From Cyclobacteriaceae bacterium (GTDB lineage Bacteria > Bacteroidota > Bacteroidia > Cytophagales > Cyclobacteriaceae): a DNA stretch of 64,000 bases. Position 1 is the first letter of the stretch. The number at the start of each line of letters is the position of its first letter. The stretch covers positions 434,001-498,000 of the forward strand of contig CP129487.1 in assembly GCA_030584025.1 (NCBI GenBank), in the 5' to 3' direction. The notes beneath the pieces are model-generated. The model was not told where the DNA came from. It made no database searches and saw only the letters and a list, made by a program, of their open reading frames with translations. Of the stretch, positions 9,110 to 18,423 are shown piece after piece. The translations under genes were made by a program, and so were the position numbers.

Positions 9110-10198
9110 TCATTTATTGTTTGCGGTTTGATGTTGTTTAAAATTGAGATAAGCGTTGAAGAAGGGAAGCAGTTCTGTGAAAATCCTTCCATTAAATCCA
9201 TCGAGCATGTTCACATGATCACCGATATATTCTTCAGCATAGTGCTTAATACCAAGAGCCTCAAGTTTTTTGCTGAATTCGAGATTTGTTCGCGGTATAT
9301 GTTTAAACTCTTCATTCCGACCCCAATCTATTTTTAGTGCGGATAAAGTCTTCAGCTCTGCTATGTGGTCATCGATCATATTGATCGGAAAATTTGTCTC
9401 CCATTTTTTAAGTACTGAAGTATTTACCTCCATTTTGCCATCAACGTATTTTATGGGTTGATCGGCCTGTAACAAGGGTTCATTTACATTGGGAGAATAC
9501 ATTCTGCAAAGACTTGCGTAAAGCATTTCAAAAAACGGAAACTTTTCAAAATCGTAGTAGGGCACGGCATTGCGTAAAGAGTCCATATTTGTTTGCTGGG
9601 TAACTCTTTTAAAAGCCGGATGTGCTAATCTGAATTCTTCGGAGAAATGCAAAGCACCCGGACTCATTGCGTATACAGCGCTAAACTTATCAGCAAATAG
9701 CATGGCAATTTTCAATGCTCCATTGCCTCCCATAGAATGTCCGGCTAACCCCCTGCTGTTACGATTGGCAATTGTTCGGTAATGTTTATCCATATATTCC
9801 ACCACATCTTTCCCAATAAAATCAGCCCAGTTTCCAGCAACAGATGAGTTGGTATAAAAGCTGCCAAAGTATTTTGTCATGCTGTTGGGCAGCACAAGAA
9901 TCGAAGGCCGAAGAGTTCCCGCATGTATGGCAGAATCCATCAGGTTTTTAAATCCGATCCACTCCATCATATCTTTATCATCAACAGCAAAGCCATGTAA
10001 GAAGTAGATTACAGGATAGCGTTGGTTAGAAGTTTCGTAACCTGGAGGTAGGTATATAGAGAGCCTTCGGTTGGCCTCTTCACCGCCTTTGTTGTTTTGA
10101 ATAGAAGGAGCCAGAAATTGTACAGTGGTAATTGTGCCCTGACTATAAGCAACCAAAGTAAGCGTTAAAAGCAAAAGAGTGCCTAATACTTTTCTCAT
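9110..10198 (-). CDS. Secreted esterase, alpha/beta hydrolase of the esterase D family
   Basis: The 362-residue protein has a signal peptide (MRKVLGTLLLLTLTLVAYSQ) and the putative-esterase fold. The oxyanion region is YFLHGFAVDD (about 65-74), the nucleophile elbow is GHSMGG with Ser155, and a likely catalytic His lies in GDHVNML near the C-terminus. The family includes S-formylglutathione hydrolase, feruloyl esterases and mycolyltransferase-like enzymes; the substrate cannot be told from sequence. Export puts it in the periplasm or outside the cell. The next gene downstream on the same strand begins 153 bp away, and the upstream gene ends 58 bp away. Confidence 0.85.
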   Translation of the reverse strand: MRKVLGTLLLLTLTLVAYSQGTITTVQFLAPSIQNNKGGEEANRRLSIYLPPGYETSNQRYPVIYFLHGFAVDDKDMMEWIGFKNLMDSAIHAGTLRPSILVLPNSMTKYFGSFYTNSSVAGNWADFIGKDVVEYMDKHYRTIANRNSRGLAGHSMGGNGALKIAMLFADKFSAVYAMSPGALHFSEEFRLAHPAFKRVTQQTNMDSLRNAVPYYDFEKFPFFEMLYASLCRMYSPNVNEPLLQADQPIKYVDGKMEVNTSVLKKWETNFPINMIDDHIAELKTLSALKIDWGRNEEFKHIPRTNLEFSKKLEALGIKHYAEEYIGDHVNMLDGFNGRIFTELLPFFNAYLNFKQHQTANNK

Positions 10199-10256
10199 AC
10201 GGTTTATATTGTTGGTGATGGATTTTCTATTTTGATACTGTCGCTTTTTTCGTGCA

Positions 10257-11564
10257 CTACTTTTTTAGTTGAGGTTCTTGCTGTGTGCTGCAATGTATTC
10301 CGCCTCCGTTCCAGTTTAAGGGTAATGCGTTGATCCAAACCTGTTCCCGGTCAGGAAATACTTCTTTAAGAATGGCTTTAACCTTTTCCTCGCGTTCAGT
10401 AGGTGTTCCATGTTGGGTGTAGCTGGCGTTGATAATTACTCCATTGCTGACCAAAAAATTCAGGTAAGAGGATGCCGCAACACGAATTAATGTATCACCA
10501 ACAGCCGGACGCTCTGCTGGCAGAAAAGCTTTTGGTGTTAATTTCCAGAATTCCATGGGCGAAGATTTCTCAGCCACCACTGCTGGTTGTTCAATGGGGC
10601 TGGGTAAAGGAACTTTAATAATGCGAAAGGGTTTTTCATCCTGATCGGTTGAGGCTTCCAGAATTTTTAAATTTTCCTGCATGCGAGAGTAGGTGAGTTG
10701 GTTAAGCGGATGGAGATCTTTTTCTGCTTCATCAATCCAGGCCAATAGAATGGTATTTGAATTGGCGAACCGAACAAACTCATCGGTGTGGCCACCGGTG
10801 CCCATAGTAACGTACTTGCCGTTGTGCAAATGCCAGATGTGCTCATCATCTGCCAGGCCTTGCTTGAGCCAGATCACCTTCTTTACATTCATCACGCGCT
10901 TGTATTCCGCTTCGATTTCTTCTTTCGTCCAGCCCGGATTGCGCTGAAGTGTAACCGATTCGCATTGAATCAGTACACCTTTCCCATTCGACTCAAGTGA
11001 TCCGCCTTCTATAATAAGATTTGATTTTATGTGGCGTGCTCCGGTAAGTACACCCATCAGGCTATCCACCTTGCTGGTTTTTCCAGTCAGTTCTTCCTTT
11101 TCCCAATAGTTGATGCTATCGACTCGTTCAGGTTCACGTAGTTTCCACCAGGCGTAATACCCGTACAGATTCCAGCCAAAATCGGCTGCTGCCAATTCAC
11201 CGTTCTGGTTTACTAAAAATGCCGTGCCGTGGTCGCGAATCCAATAGCGATCTCCGGGAGTAACAAAAAACTGAATGGTGGTTGTGTCGATTCCTGCCAA
11301 TGAGAGCCGACTTTGAGCAGCACGTTTAAGACTGTCAGAATCAATGGCAATCTTCACCGGCACTTTTTCGTCTAGTCCTTTAATAATATCAAACACAACT
11401 TCATGTATGGTGGTGTCATATTCTTCCCAGCCTAGCCATACAGCCTCATGCGGTTCAAATTCACCGGGCATATAAAAAGCGGCAGGGTCGGTTTGAGTTT
11501 GCTCTTTGCATGAAAACACAACTATGTTTATTATTAAAAAGAGAGAAGCTATGTAGTTTTTCAT
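10257..11564 (-). CDS. Agmatine deiminase / peptidylarginine deiminase family lipoprotein
   Basis: The 435-residue protein belongs to the PAD_porph/agmatine deiminase family, guanidino-group hydrolases that release ammonia from agmatine or from arginine residues. Diagnostic segments are EPHEAVWLGWEEYD (start of the catalytic fold), RYWIRDHGTAF, IIEGGSLESNG, GTGGHTDEF (catalytic His/Asp region) and the C-terminal nucleophile loop GGGIHCSTQQ with Cys425. Unusually for agmatine deiminase, the N-terminus is a lipoprotein signal (lipobox VVFSC, Cys19), placing the enzyme on a membrane surface outside the cytoplasm. That location fits peptidylarginine deiminase-like or scavenging roles better than cytosolic polyamine synthesis. 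No polyamine genes are nearby. Confidence 0.85.
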   Translation of the reverse strand: MKNYIASLFLIINIVVFSCKEQTQTDPAAFYMPGEFEPHEAVWLGWEEYDTTIHEVVFDIIKGLDEKVPVKIAIDSDSLKRAAQSRLSLAGIDTTTIQFFVTPGDRYWIRDHGTAFLVNQNGELAAADFGWNLYGYYAWWKLREPERVDSINYWEKEELTGKTSKVDSLMGVLTGARHIKSNLIIEGGSLESNGKGVLIQCESVTLQRNPGWTKEEIEAEYKRVMNVKKVIWLKQGLADDEHIWHLHNGKYVTMGTGGHTDEFVRFANSNTILLAWIDEAEKDLHPLNQLTYSRMQENLKILEASTDQDEKPFRIIKVPLPSPIEQPAVVAEKSSPMEFWKLTPKAFLPAERPAVGDTLIRVAASSYLNFLVSNGVIINASYTQHGTPTEREEKVKAILKEVFPDREQVWINALPLNWNGGGIHCSTQQEPQLKK

Positions 11565-11661
11565 GATTTAGGGTTTTACAATCTTATAATTTACAATTAC
11601 AGTAATTTCTTCCTTTCTTATTAGAAGTTCAATCACTCAGGGATAGCAAATTGACATAGTG

Positions 11662-12291
11662 TTAATTTTTACGACCATAAACGGCAGGTATCCAGGTCAT
11701 CCATATTTCAGCAAGAATAAGCGGAACAAACGACCAGAAGTATTCTTGCACTACGCGTGCAAAAGTCGGATCGCCTATTTTTCCAAATAGAAAATCCAGA
11801 GAAAATACATCATTTACTCTTACCAATACAAAAGCAAGCACGCAAATGTAGGAGCGCACCATCATTTGCCGATGGGTCTTGATGTTCCCTGCTTTAATGG
11901 CTTTCCATGCAAAGAAAGTTGAGACAACTGCAAACACGGTTAATAGGAATAGTGATATCCGGCAGGGCACGCAAGGACTGATCAATGAAAGTCTTCCGGC
12001 TGAAATACCAATCAGTACGATGCCGAGCATATATATTTTTCCTGCCATGCGATGGAATTTCATAAACCGGTTTCGGATAAAAGACCAGAACTGTGTCGGT
12101 CCCAATAACAATGTAAAGGTCCCTCCAACCATGTGCATAACCACCCATAACTGGTTGTCGAAAATCTTGTCGCCAAATATTGGACTTCTGTACCCATAGA
12201 AGTAAGCAATAACGTTATCAAGTAAGAAATAGGCTGACAGAAGAATGATCAAAGTCCATAAAAGAATATTTGCTGTTAATTTTATTGCCAT
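11662..12291 (-). CDS. DUF2306-type membrane protein
   Basis: This 209-residue protein has about six membrane segments. The family signature is MHMVGGTFTLLLGPTQFW followed by FHRMAGKIY and KTHRQMMVRSY, with evenly spaced histidines inside or near helices. DUF2306 proteins have no firmly known function. It starts 39 bp after the stop of the 12331-13080 membrane protein and probably forms an operon with it and with the two-component genes upstream. A role as an effector of that two-component system is inference from position only. Confidence 0.8.
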   Translation of the reverse strand: MAIKLTANILLWTLIILLSAYFLLDNVIAYFYGYRSPIFGDKIFDNQLWVVMHMVGGTFTLLLGPTQFWSFIRNRFMKFHRMAGKIYMLGIVLIGISAGRLSLISPCVPCRISLFLLTVFAVVSTFFAWKAIKAGNIKTHRQMMVRSYICVLAFVLVRVNDVFSLDFLFGKIGDPTFARVVQEYFWSFVPLILAEIWMTWIPAVYGRKN

Positions 12292-12330
12292 TTGATCGTG
12301 AATTTGAATAGGTCTAATTTCAATTCTCTA

Positions 12331-13080
12331 TCAGTTCAAGAAATGAGATGACGCCAAATCTTTTCCAGTCTCCGTAGCCGCTATCAAAACTGAAAAGAGC
12401 ATTCCTAAGGCCACAGCCAGGAAGCTGATAATGGTTATTCGTTGTATGCTTCTGTTGGATAAAAAATCGTAGAGTGGCACGCTCAGCATAATGCAAAACA
12501 GTACACCCCAGGTGAGCGGCCAGTTGATTCCGCCAAAGCTATCGGTCTGCGCAATTTGTGCAGTCATTCGGCCCAGTGCGGGTAACATTACGGTGAAACC
12601 AGCAAATAACATTAAGCGCTTGTGCCACGCTGTCTTTTTTCGGTAGTAAATAGCTGCACCAATCAGACTTGGAAAGAGGATAAGTGAGAACACATCAATC
12701 CAGAAAAGCAAAGAAAGGCCTTCGCGTAAAACAGGAGGGGGCACACCCAATGCCAGCAAGCGTGGCCCAAATCCATTCATCGCCATAATGCCTGTTGGAA
12801 CTACGAGCAGAGCCACTACCAGTCCGACCCAGCCCAACGCCATGTGCGCTTTGATGTTTTTTGTTTGTACAAAGCCGGTTTGTACAACCAGTAACAACAT
12901 CCATGTGCTCATCACCAATCCATGAATGATCAGGTAAATGGGTAAGCCTTCTGGCCCAAATCCACCTTCCGTTGAAGTGCTGTCTCTGAAAAAGAAACTT
13001 GGCCCAAATCCTTTCAGTACAATGGCCAGCAGCAGCAACGACATGACCGGAAAAAACAGATCACGTGATTTTTTATTCAT
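12331..13080 (-). CDS. Integral membrane protein downstream of two-component system
   Basis: The 249-residue protein has about seven membrane segments and no soluble domain. Motifs such as LIIHGLVMSTWML, AHMALGWVGL and AWHKRLMLFAGFT resemble the 8198-8956 protein and more loosely the DUF2306 protein downstream. Its start lies only 13 bp after the stop of the response regulator gene, so co-transcription is very likely. I do not recognise a specific function. Confidence 0.75.
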   Translation of the reverse strand: MNKKSRDLFFPVMSLLLLAIVLKGFGPSFFFRDSTSTEGGFGPEGLPIYLIIHGLVMSTWMLLLVVQTGFVQTKNIKAHMALGWVGLVVALLVVPTGIMAMNGFGPRLLALGVPPPVLREGLSLLFWIDVFSLILFPSLIGAAIYYRKKTAWHKRLMLFAGFTVMLPALGRMTAQIAQTDSFGGINWPLTWGVLFCIMLSVPLYDFLSNRSIQRITIISFLAVALGMLFSVLIAATETGKDLASSHFLN

Positions 13081-13093
13081 TTGAGACGGGTTT

Positions 13094-13723
13094 TTAAACT
13101 AGTTTTTCATTAATGGCTTTGCTTACGGCCTCTGTTTGCGAATGCACCTGTAATTTTTCATAGACTTTTTTAATGTGTGTGCGCACCGTATCCAGACTGA
13201 TCTCCAATTGCGCGGCAATCATTTTATAGCTGTTGCCACTGCTGAGTGATGCCAGAATTTCTTTTTCGCGTGTGGTGAGCTGGTATGGATTTTCATTTCC
13301 TGGCTTGCGCATGGATTCAATAACCATGCGGGCAATGCTGGGCGACATCGGGGCCCCTCCGCTTAAAGCTTCATCGATGGCATCAAATAATTTTTCCGAT
13401 AAATGCTTTTTGAGTAAATATCCACTGGCTCCGGATTTTAGTGCTTCAAATACATGCTCATTGTCATCAAATACCGTGAGCATAATGATCGGTATAGTGC
13501 TGTTGAATTTTCGGATTTGTTTCACAGCCTCTATGCCCGTCATACCCGGCATGTCAATATCCATCAATACAATAGTGGGCTGAATGGCTTTGATGTGTTC
13601 AGTTGCCTGTAACACATTATCATGTGCTGCTTCAACTGTATAACCATCTTTAGCGTTGATTAAACTGCACAGACTTTCCCGCAACAGCGGATTGTCTTCA
13701 TAAATAAGGGCTTGAACAGCCAT
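13094..13723 (-). CDS. NarL/FixJ-family response regulator
   Basis: The 209-residue protein has a receiver domain (1-120) with the acidic pair ED (9-10), the phospho-acceptor Asp55 in VLMDIDMPG and Lys in YLLKK, followed by a LuxR-type helix-turn-helix (about 145-205; LTTREKEILASL, DTVRTHIKKVYEKL). It lies 53 bp downstream of the histidine kinase gene, which carries the matching HisKA_3-type core, so the two form a cognate pair. Likely targets include its own operon with the two membrane proteins downstream, but no operator is visible. Confidence 0.93.
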   Translation of the reverse strand: MAVQALIYEDNPLLRESLCSLINAKDGYTVEAAHDNVLQATEHIKAIQPTIVLMDIDMPGMTGIEAVKQIRKFNSTIPIIMLTVFDDNEHVFEALKSGASGYLLKKHLSEKLFDAIDEALSGGAPMSPSIARMVIESMRKPGNENPYQLTTREKEILASLSSGNSYKMIAAQLEISLDTVRTHIKKVYEKLQVHSQTEAVSKAINEKLV

Positions 13724-13776
13724 AGGTAAAATTTATATAAAGTAAAGTGAATGTTCCTGATAAAGATATACCCCAA

Positions 13777-15795
13777 TCATGTGAGGGGTATTTCCACCAA
13801 AACCTCTGTGCCGTGATCCAGACTGCTTTTTCGCTGTAAACGCGCATGCATTTCACGTGCCCGCGACTCCATGTTGCGCAACCCATTCCCCGCTTTGACG
13901 GTGGCTTCTTCAAAACCCTTTCCATTATCGGTGACCAGAAGTGTGAGCATATCATTAGCATGTGTTAAGGTCACCTGCACTTCGCTGCCCTCACTATACT
14001 TGGCGGCATTGTTCACGGCCTCTTTGAAAATCAAAAACAGGTTCTTTCTTTTTTCGGCATTCAGGTGAATGTGATTGGCTTGTTCGGGCATTTGAAAATG
14101 AATGGTGATGCCTTTCGGTTCCAGTATTTCTGCAGCAAACTCTTTCATTTTAATGATGAGCTTTTCTAACGTATCATTCTCCGGATTTATCGCCCATACG
14201 ATATCCGACATACTCTCCATCATTCGTCCGGATTGTTCATGGATGCGTTTAAAATGAGTGCCCGCATTTCCGTTTTGTTGCGTCAGGCCAATCTGGCTGA
14301 TGATGTTTATGCTGGAAAGTGTTGAGCCTAAATCGTCATGAAGATCGCGGGCTATGTTACTGCGCATTTTTTCAATTTCAAGTTGGCGCCTGGTTCGATT
14401 AACCACTCGGTATCGGTTTACTAAAAGCGAACTGATGATGATAACGGAGATCAGTGCAATGCCAATGATGGTTTGCTTTGCCCGTTGACGGTCAAGTTCG
14501 GCTTCCTGTACTTGTTGTTGTGCTTTAAGCAGGGCGATTTCATTTTCTTTTTGCGCCACCTCGTATTGTGTTTCCAATTGAGAAATGCGGAGCTTAACTT
14601 CTTTCCCTTCCAGCAAATCTGTTAGTTCATGCTGACGACTCAATTGTTTATAGGCTTCTTCATAATTCTTTTCCTGAAGGTAAAATTCTTTCAGGAACGT
14701 AACGGCATTCAGTTCGCTGATCAACTCACCGCTGGCTTGTGCCTGGGCTACACTCTCCTGTAGTTTTTGCAGCGCAAGTGATTTCCGGGTTTGATCTTCA
14801 TTGGCCTGTTGCGTGTAGATGCGCCCTTTTTCGGCCGAGATAAATGCATCGTATCGTGTTATGCTAATTGTTTTAAAAATTTTTTCACCCTTATCGAAAT
14901 AGTTGAGTGCTTCCTGCAAGCGATTCATTTTCTGATAAATCTTTCCCAGGTTTACGTAGTTCATTCCAATTTCCTCCTGTTGCTGCAGTTCTTCGTTTAT
15001 TTTTAACGATTGATACTGAAATTCCAATGCCTGCGCAAAACGTTCAGTGTCCATAAATACGTTAGCCAGATTATTATACATCACGGCAATGCCACGTTTG
15101 TCATTGCGTTTAATGCGTAACGCAAGAGACTTCTGAAAATACTGTTCGGCTTTAGCATAATCTTTTTGCTCGTAAAAAATATTTCCTAACGCGTTATAGC
15201 AAAAAGAAAGGCCAATCTCATTGTTGATTTCCTCAAACAACGCCAGTGCTTTAAATATTGATTCTTCGCGTTTCGTTGCCTGATTAATGCGGGCGTATAC
15301 ATTTGACATGTTCAGGTAATTGCCGGCCATTCTTTCTTTTCCGATAACGGCCTCCCCGAGTGCAGCATTTTGCTCATAAGCGGCCAATGCTTCTGCATAA
15401 TTTCCGTAATTGTTATTGAATACACCCCACCCCGTCAGGTAGGTTGAAAGCGCTTTGTTATTTGGATTTTTGTCGAGGTAATTTTTGGCCTGATTAAAAA
15501 AATACAAGGCACTGTCGCGGTTACCAGTTGAAGAATACACGCCTGCCATTCGAACGTAGGCGGCACTTATCCAATTACCGGGCACTCCACTTTCATGCAA
15601 TGCAATGGCTTCTTTGAAGTACCTGCGGGCTTTGATATTATCATTTCGCTCGTTGGCAATACCAAGGTTAACGAGCGTTCTGGCGTGGCTTGAATCATTC
15701 AAGTTCTTATTGACAATGTTGAGCATGCTGTCAATTCTGCTTTGTGCAACGAGCTGGAAGGAAATCAGAAGAAAGAGGAGGATCAGGCGCGGCAT
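13777..15795 (-). CDS. TPR-domain sensor histidine kinase (HisKA_3 type)
   Basis: Starting at ATG 15795 gives 672 residues beginning MPRLILLFLLISFQLVAQS, a good signal peptide; the upstream in-frame TTG at 15825 is unlikely. The predicted periplasmic part carries about six to eight TPR motifs (about 20-370), then a coiled coil (about 380-430), one membrane helix (IIGIALISVIIISSLLV) and a cytoplasmic kinase core. The H-box is ARDLHDDLGSTLSSI (His about 486) and the ATPase motifs are EAVNNAAKYS and DNGKGF with a short GNGLRNM G2 box, as in NarX/DesK-type kinases. This architecture is common in Bacteroidota; the ligand is unknown. It pairs with the NarL-type regulator 53 bp downstream. Confidence 0.92.
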   Translation of the reverse strand: MPRLILLFLLISFQLVAQSRIDSMLNIVNKNLNDSSHARTLVNLGIANERNDNIKARRYFKEAIALHESGVPGNWISAAYVRMAGVYSSTGNRDSALYFFNQAKNYLDKNPNNKALSTYLTGWGVFNNNYGNYAEALAAYEQNAALGEAVIGKERMAGNYLNMSNVYARINQATKREESIFKALALFEEINNEIGLSFCYNALGNIFYEQKDYAKAEQYFQKSLALRIKRNDKRGIAVMYNNLANVFMDTERFAQALEFQYQSLKINEELQQQEEIGMNYVNLGKIYQKMNRLQEALNYFDKGEKIFKTISITRYDAFISAEKGRIYTQQANEDQTRKSLALQKLQESVAQAQASGELISELNAVTFLKEFYLQEKNYEEAYKQLSRQHELTDLLEGKEVKLRISQLETQYEVAQKENEIALLKAQQQVQEAELDRQRAKQTIIGIALISVIIISSLLVNRYRVVNRTRRQLEIEKMRSNIARDLHDDLGSTLSSINIISQIGLTQQNGNAGTHFKRIHEQSGRMMESMSDIVWAINPENDTLEKLIIKMKEFAAEILEPKGITIHFQMPEQANHIHLNAEKRKNLFLIFKEAVNNAAKYSEGSEVQVTLTHANDMLTLLVTDNGKGFEEATVKAGNGLRNMESRAREMHARLQRKSSLDHGTEVLVEIPLT

Positions 15796-15928
15796 GGGGC
15801 TTTTGTAATTTACCAAGATAAGCAATCAACCTGAACCGTCCATAAAAGCTGGACGATTGAAATTGCCTTATTGGAAAACTCATGTTTCAAGGTTTTTCCT
15901 TAGTTTTGAGTACTTTTTAAACTTATCG

Positions 15929-18376
15929 ATGGCTCAGAATACCTATAAATCAAACACATTTAAAAAACCTGAGAAAGAGAGAAAAAGCAAGGCATCCAAG
16001 AACAACAAATTCAATTTTGATTTTTTTACTGATCCGCGTTTCGGGTTGGCGTTCGGTTTTGTAATTCTTATCTCGGCAGTTTTTTTGTTCATCGCATTTG
16101 TGTCGTACCTGTTTACAGGTAAGGCTGATCATAGTGTGGTAGAAGGAGTGGCACAGGGCGGCTTATTGGAATCAGCCCTTGAGACCGAAAACTGGCTAGG
16201 GTTGTATGGCGCCATGGCATCCCATTACTTTATTTTTCGTTGGTTTGGGGTATCGGCTTTTCTGGTGCCATTCGTATTGTTTTTACTCGGCTTCAAGTTG
16301 GCATTTAAGCGGGCTTTGTTGCCAATATCAAGTTCACTGATTTTCAGCGTATTCACCAGCCTGTGGCTGTGCCTGCTGTTTGGGTACTTAACCCTGAATG
16401 TGGATGGTGTAATAGAATGGAGTTTTCTCGGTGGTGGCTTGGGTTACCAGATGGCCATGATCTCGCACGGCTTATTGGGCTGGGGAACGTTTCTGCTGCT
16501 CGTGCTCTCGTTGTTCCTATTCATCATTTTCTTTTTTAATGTAACCTCTATTCCGGCATTTCTTCCGGCTGATCCAAAGCCCATGGGCAATGATGCCATC
16601 ATAAAAGAGGAAGCTGCTCCTGCCTATACAGATGATCAGGATAACTGGCCCAAGCAGGTTGAAAAAGATGAGGAAGAAATTCCCGAGCCTGTTGTGTTGG
16701 TTAAACCACAGGAGCCGGTTGTTCCTGTTAAGGAAGTAAAACTTGAAGTTGATAAGACTGAGTCGATTAAAAAGGAGAAGGATAAAGCAGAGCCGGATTT
16801 TATCATTGAGGAACGAACCGAAACAGATGAGGTAGCAGAGAAACTGGTTGAAGATAAGGGCGTGTATGATCCCACGCTCGACTTAAGTAAATATAAGTTT
16901 CCGCCACTTGAATTGCTCAATGAGTATGATACCGGAAAGGTTCAGGTAACGCAGGAGGAGCTGAATCAGAACAAAGACAAAATTCTGGCCACACTCACCA
17001 ATTTTAAAATCGGTATTTCCAGCATTAAGGCAACCATCGGCCCGACCGTTACGCTTTATGAGATTGTTCCGGATGCCGGTATCAAAATATCACGAATAAA
17101 AAACCTGGAAGATGACATTGCCTTGAGCTTAGCAGCCTTGGGTATTCGTATCATCGCACCTATTCCCGGCAAGGGAACCATTGGTATTGAAGTGCCCAAC
17201 AAGAACCGCGAGATGGTAAGCATCCGTTCTGTACTTTCAACCGTTTCATTTCAAAAAACAGATAAGGAATTACCAGTTGCACTGGGAAAAACCATTTCCA
17301 ACGAAGTGCTGGTTATTGACCTGGCCAAGATGCCGCACTTGCTGGTGGCTGGTGCTACGGGTCAGGGTAAATCGGTTGGGTTAAATGTTATTCTTGGCTC
17401 CTTATTATATAAGCGTCATCCATCGCAATTGAAATTTGTATTGGTAGATCCCAAAAAAGTAGAGATGGCGCTGTTCAGTAAAATCGAACGTCATTACCTG
17501 GCTAAACTTCCTAACAGTGAGGAGGCCATCATTACCGATACACGCAAAGTGGTACATACATTGAACTCGCTGTGTATTGAAATGGAAAACCGGTACGAAA
17601 TTTTGAAAGATGCCGGAGCCCGAAACCTGAAAGAGTACAACGCGAAATTTGTCGCGCGCAAACTTAATCCGAAAGAAGGGCATCGGTTCTTGCCTTACAT
17701 TGTGTTGGTGATTGATGAGTTAGCTGATTTGATGATGACGGCTGGCAAAGAAGTAGAAACACCGATCGCGCGGTTGGCTCAATTGGCGCGTGCCATCGGC
17801 ATTCATTTGGTTGTTGCTACACAACGTCCATCGGTGAACGTAATCACCGGTGTGATCAAAGCAAACTTCCCGGCTCGATTATCCTTCCGGGTAACTTCCA
17901 AGGTTGACTCGCGCACTATTCTCGATACTGGTGGGGCCGATCAATTGGTAGGTATGGGCGATATGTTGTTGTCATCCGGATCGGATATTATTCGTTTGCA
18001 GTGTCCGTTTGTTGATACGCCTGAAATTGAGCGCATCTGTGAATACATCGGCTCACAACGCGGGTACGATTCGGCATACTTGCTGCCCGAATATGAAGAT
18101 GAAGAAAGTGGTGCATCAACGGTTGACCTTTCAGAACGCGATGCCTTGTTTGAAGAGGCGGCAAAACTCATCGTTATGCACCAGCAGGGAAGTACTTCCC
18201 TCATCCAGCGCAAGCTGAAACTTGGCTATAACCGGGCAGGTCGCCTGATCGACCAGCTTGAAGCAGCCGGAATTGTGGGGCCTTTTGAAGGCAGTAAAGC
18301 CCGCGAAGTGCTGATTAAGGACGACATGAGTTTGGAACAATTATTGAATGGATTGAAGGAAAAACACGGCCAGTAA
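15929..18376 (+). CDS. ftsK: DNA translocase FtsK
   Basis: FtsK pumps DNA at the division septum and activates XerCD recombination at dif. From ATG 15929 (MAQNTYKSNTF) the protein has 815 residues; the TTG 72 bp upstream is less likely. There are four membrane helices in about 40-215, an acidic/proline linker (about 225-330), and the alpha/beta motor with Walker A GATGQGKSVGLN and Walker B VLVIDELADLMM. The C-terminal gamma winged helix (about 735-800; GSTSLIQRKLKLGYNRAG) reads the polar KOPS sequences. A TAGTTTTG (-7-like) at 15901-15908 lies just upstream but has no good -33 partner. The lolA-like gene follows after 47 bp. Confidence 0.96.
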   Translation: MAQNTYKSNTFKKPEKERKSKASKNNKFNFDFFTDPRFGLAFGFVILISAVFLFIAFVSYLFTGKADHSVVEGVAQGGLLESALETENWLGLYGAMASHYFIFRWFGVSAFLVPFVLFLLGFKLAFKRALLPISSSLIFSVFTSLWLCLLFGYLTLNVDGVIEWSFLGGGLGYQMAMISHGLLGWGTFLLLVLSLFLFIIFFFNVTSIPAFLPADPKPMGNDAIIKEEAAPAYTDDQDNWPKQVEKDEEEIPEPVVLVKPQEPVVPVKEVKLEVDKTESIKKEKDKAEPDFIIEERTETDEVAEKLVEDKGVYDPTLDLSKYKFPPLELLNEYDTGKVQVTQEELNQNKDKILATLTNFKIGISSIKATIGPTVTLYEIVPDAGIKISRIKNLEDDIALSLAALGIRIIAPIPGKGTIGIEVPNKNREMVSIRSVLSTVSFQKTDKELPVALGKTISNEVLVIDLAKMPHLLVAGATGQGKSVGLNVILGSLLYKRHPSQLKFVLVDPKKVEMALFSKIERHYLAKLPNSEEAIITDTRKVVHTLNSLCIEMENRYEILKDAGARNLKEYNAKFVARKLNPKEGHRFLPYIVLVIDELADLMMTAGKEVETPIARLAQLARAIGIHLVVATQRPSVNVITGVIKANFPARLSFRVTSKVDSRTILDTGGADQLVGMGDMLLSSGSDIIRLQCPFVDTPEIERICEYIGSQRGYDSAYLLPEYEDEESGASTVDLSERDALFEEAAKLIVMHQQGSTSLIQRKLKLGYNRAGRLIDQLEAAGIVGPFEGSKAREVLIKDDMSLEQLLNGLKEKHGQ

Positions 18377-18386
18377 CGTATTTTTG
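18353..18386 (+). promoter_or_regulatory. Putative promoter for the lolA-like gene
   Basis: TTG at 18353-18355 and TATTTTTG at 18379-18386 fit the Bacteroidota -33/-7 pattern (TTG, then TAnnTTTG) with a 23-bp gap, at the upper limit of the spacing reported for flavobacteria. It overlaps the 3' end of ftsK and lies about 37 bp before the start codon. Confidence 0.45.
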
Positions 18387-18423
18387 CAGCCGCTTTAGTT
18401 AATCGTTCACCAGTAAAATAAAC

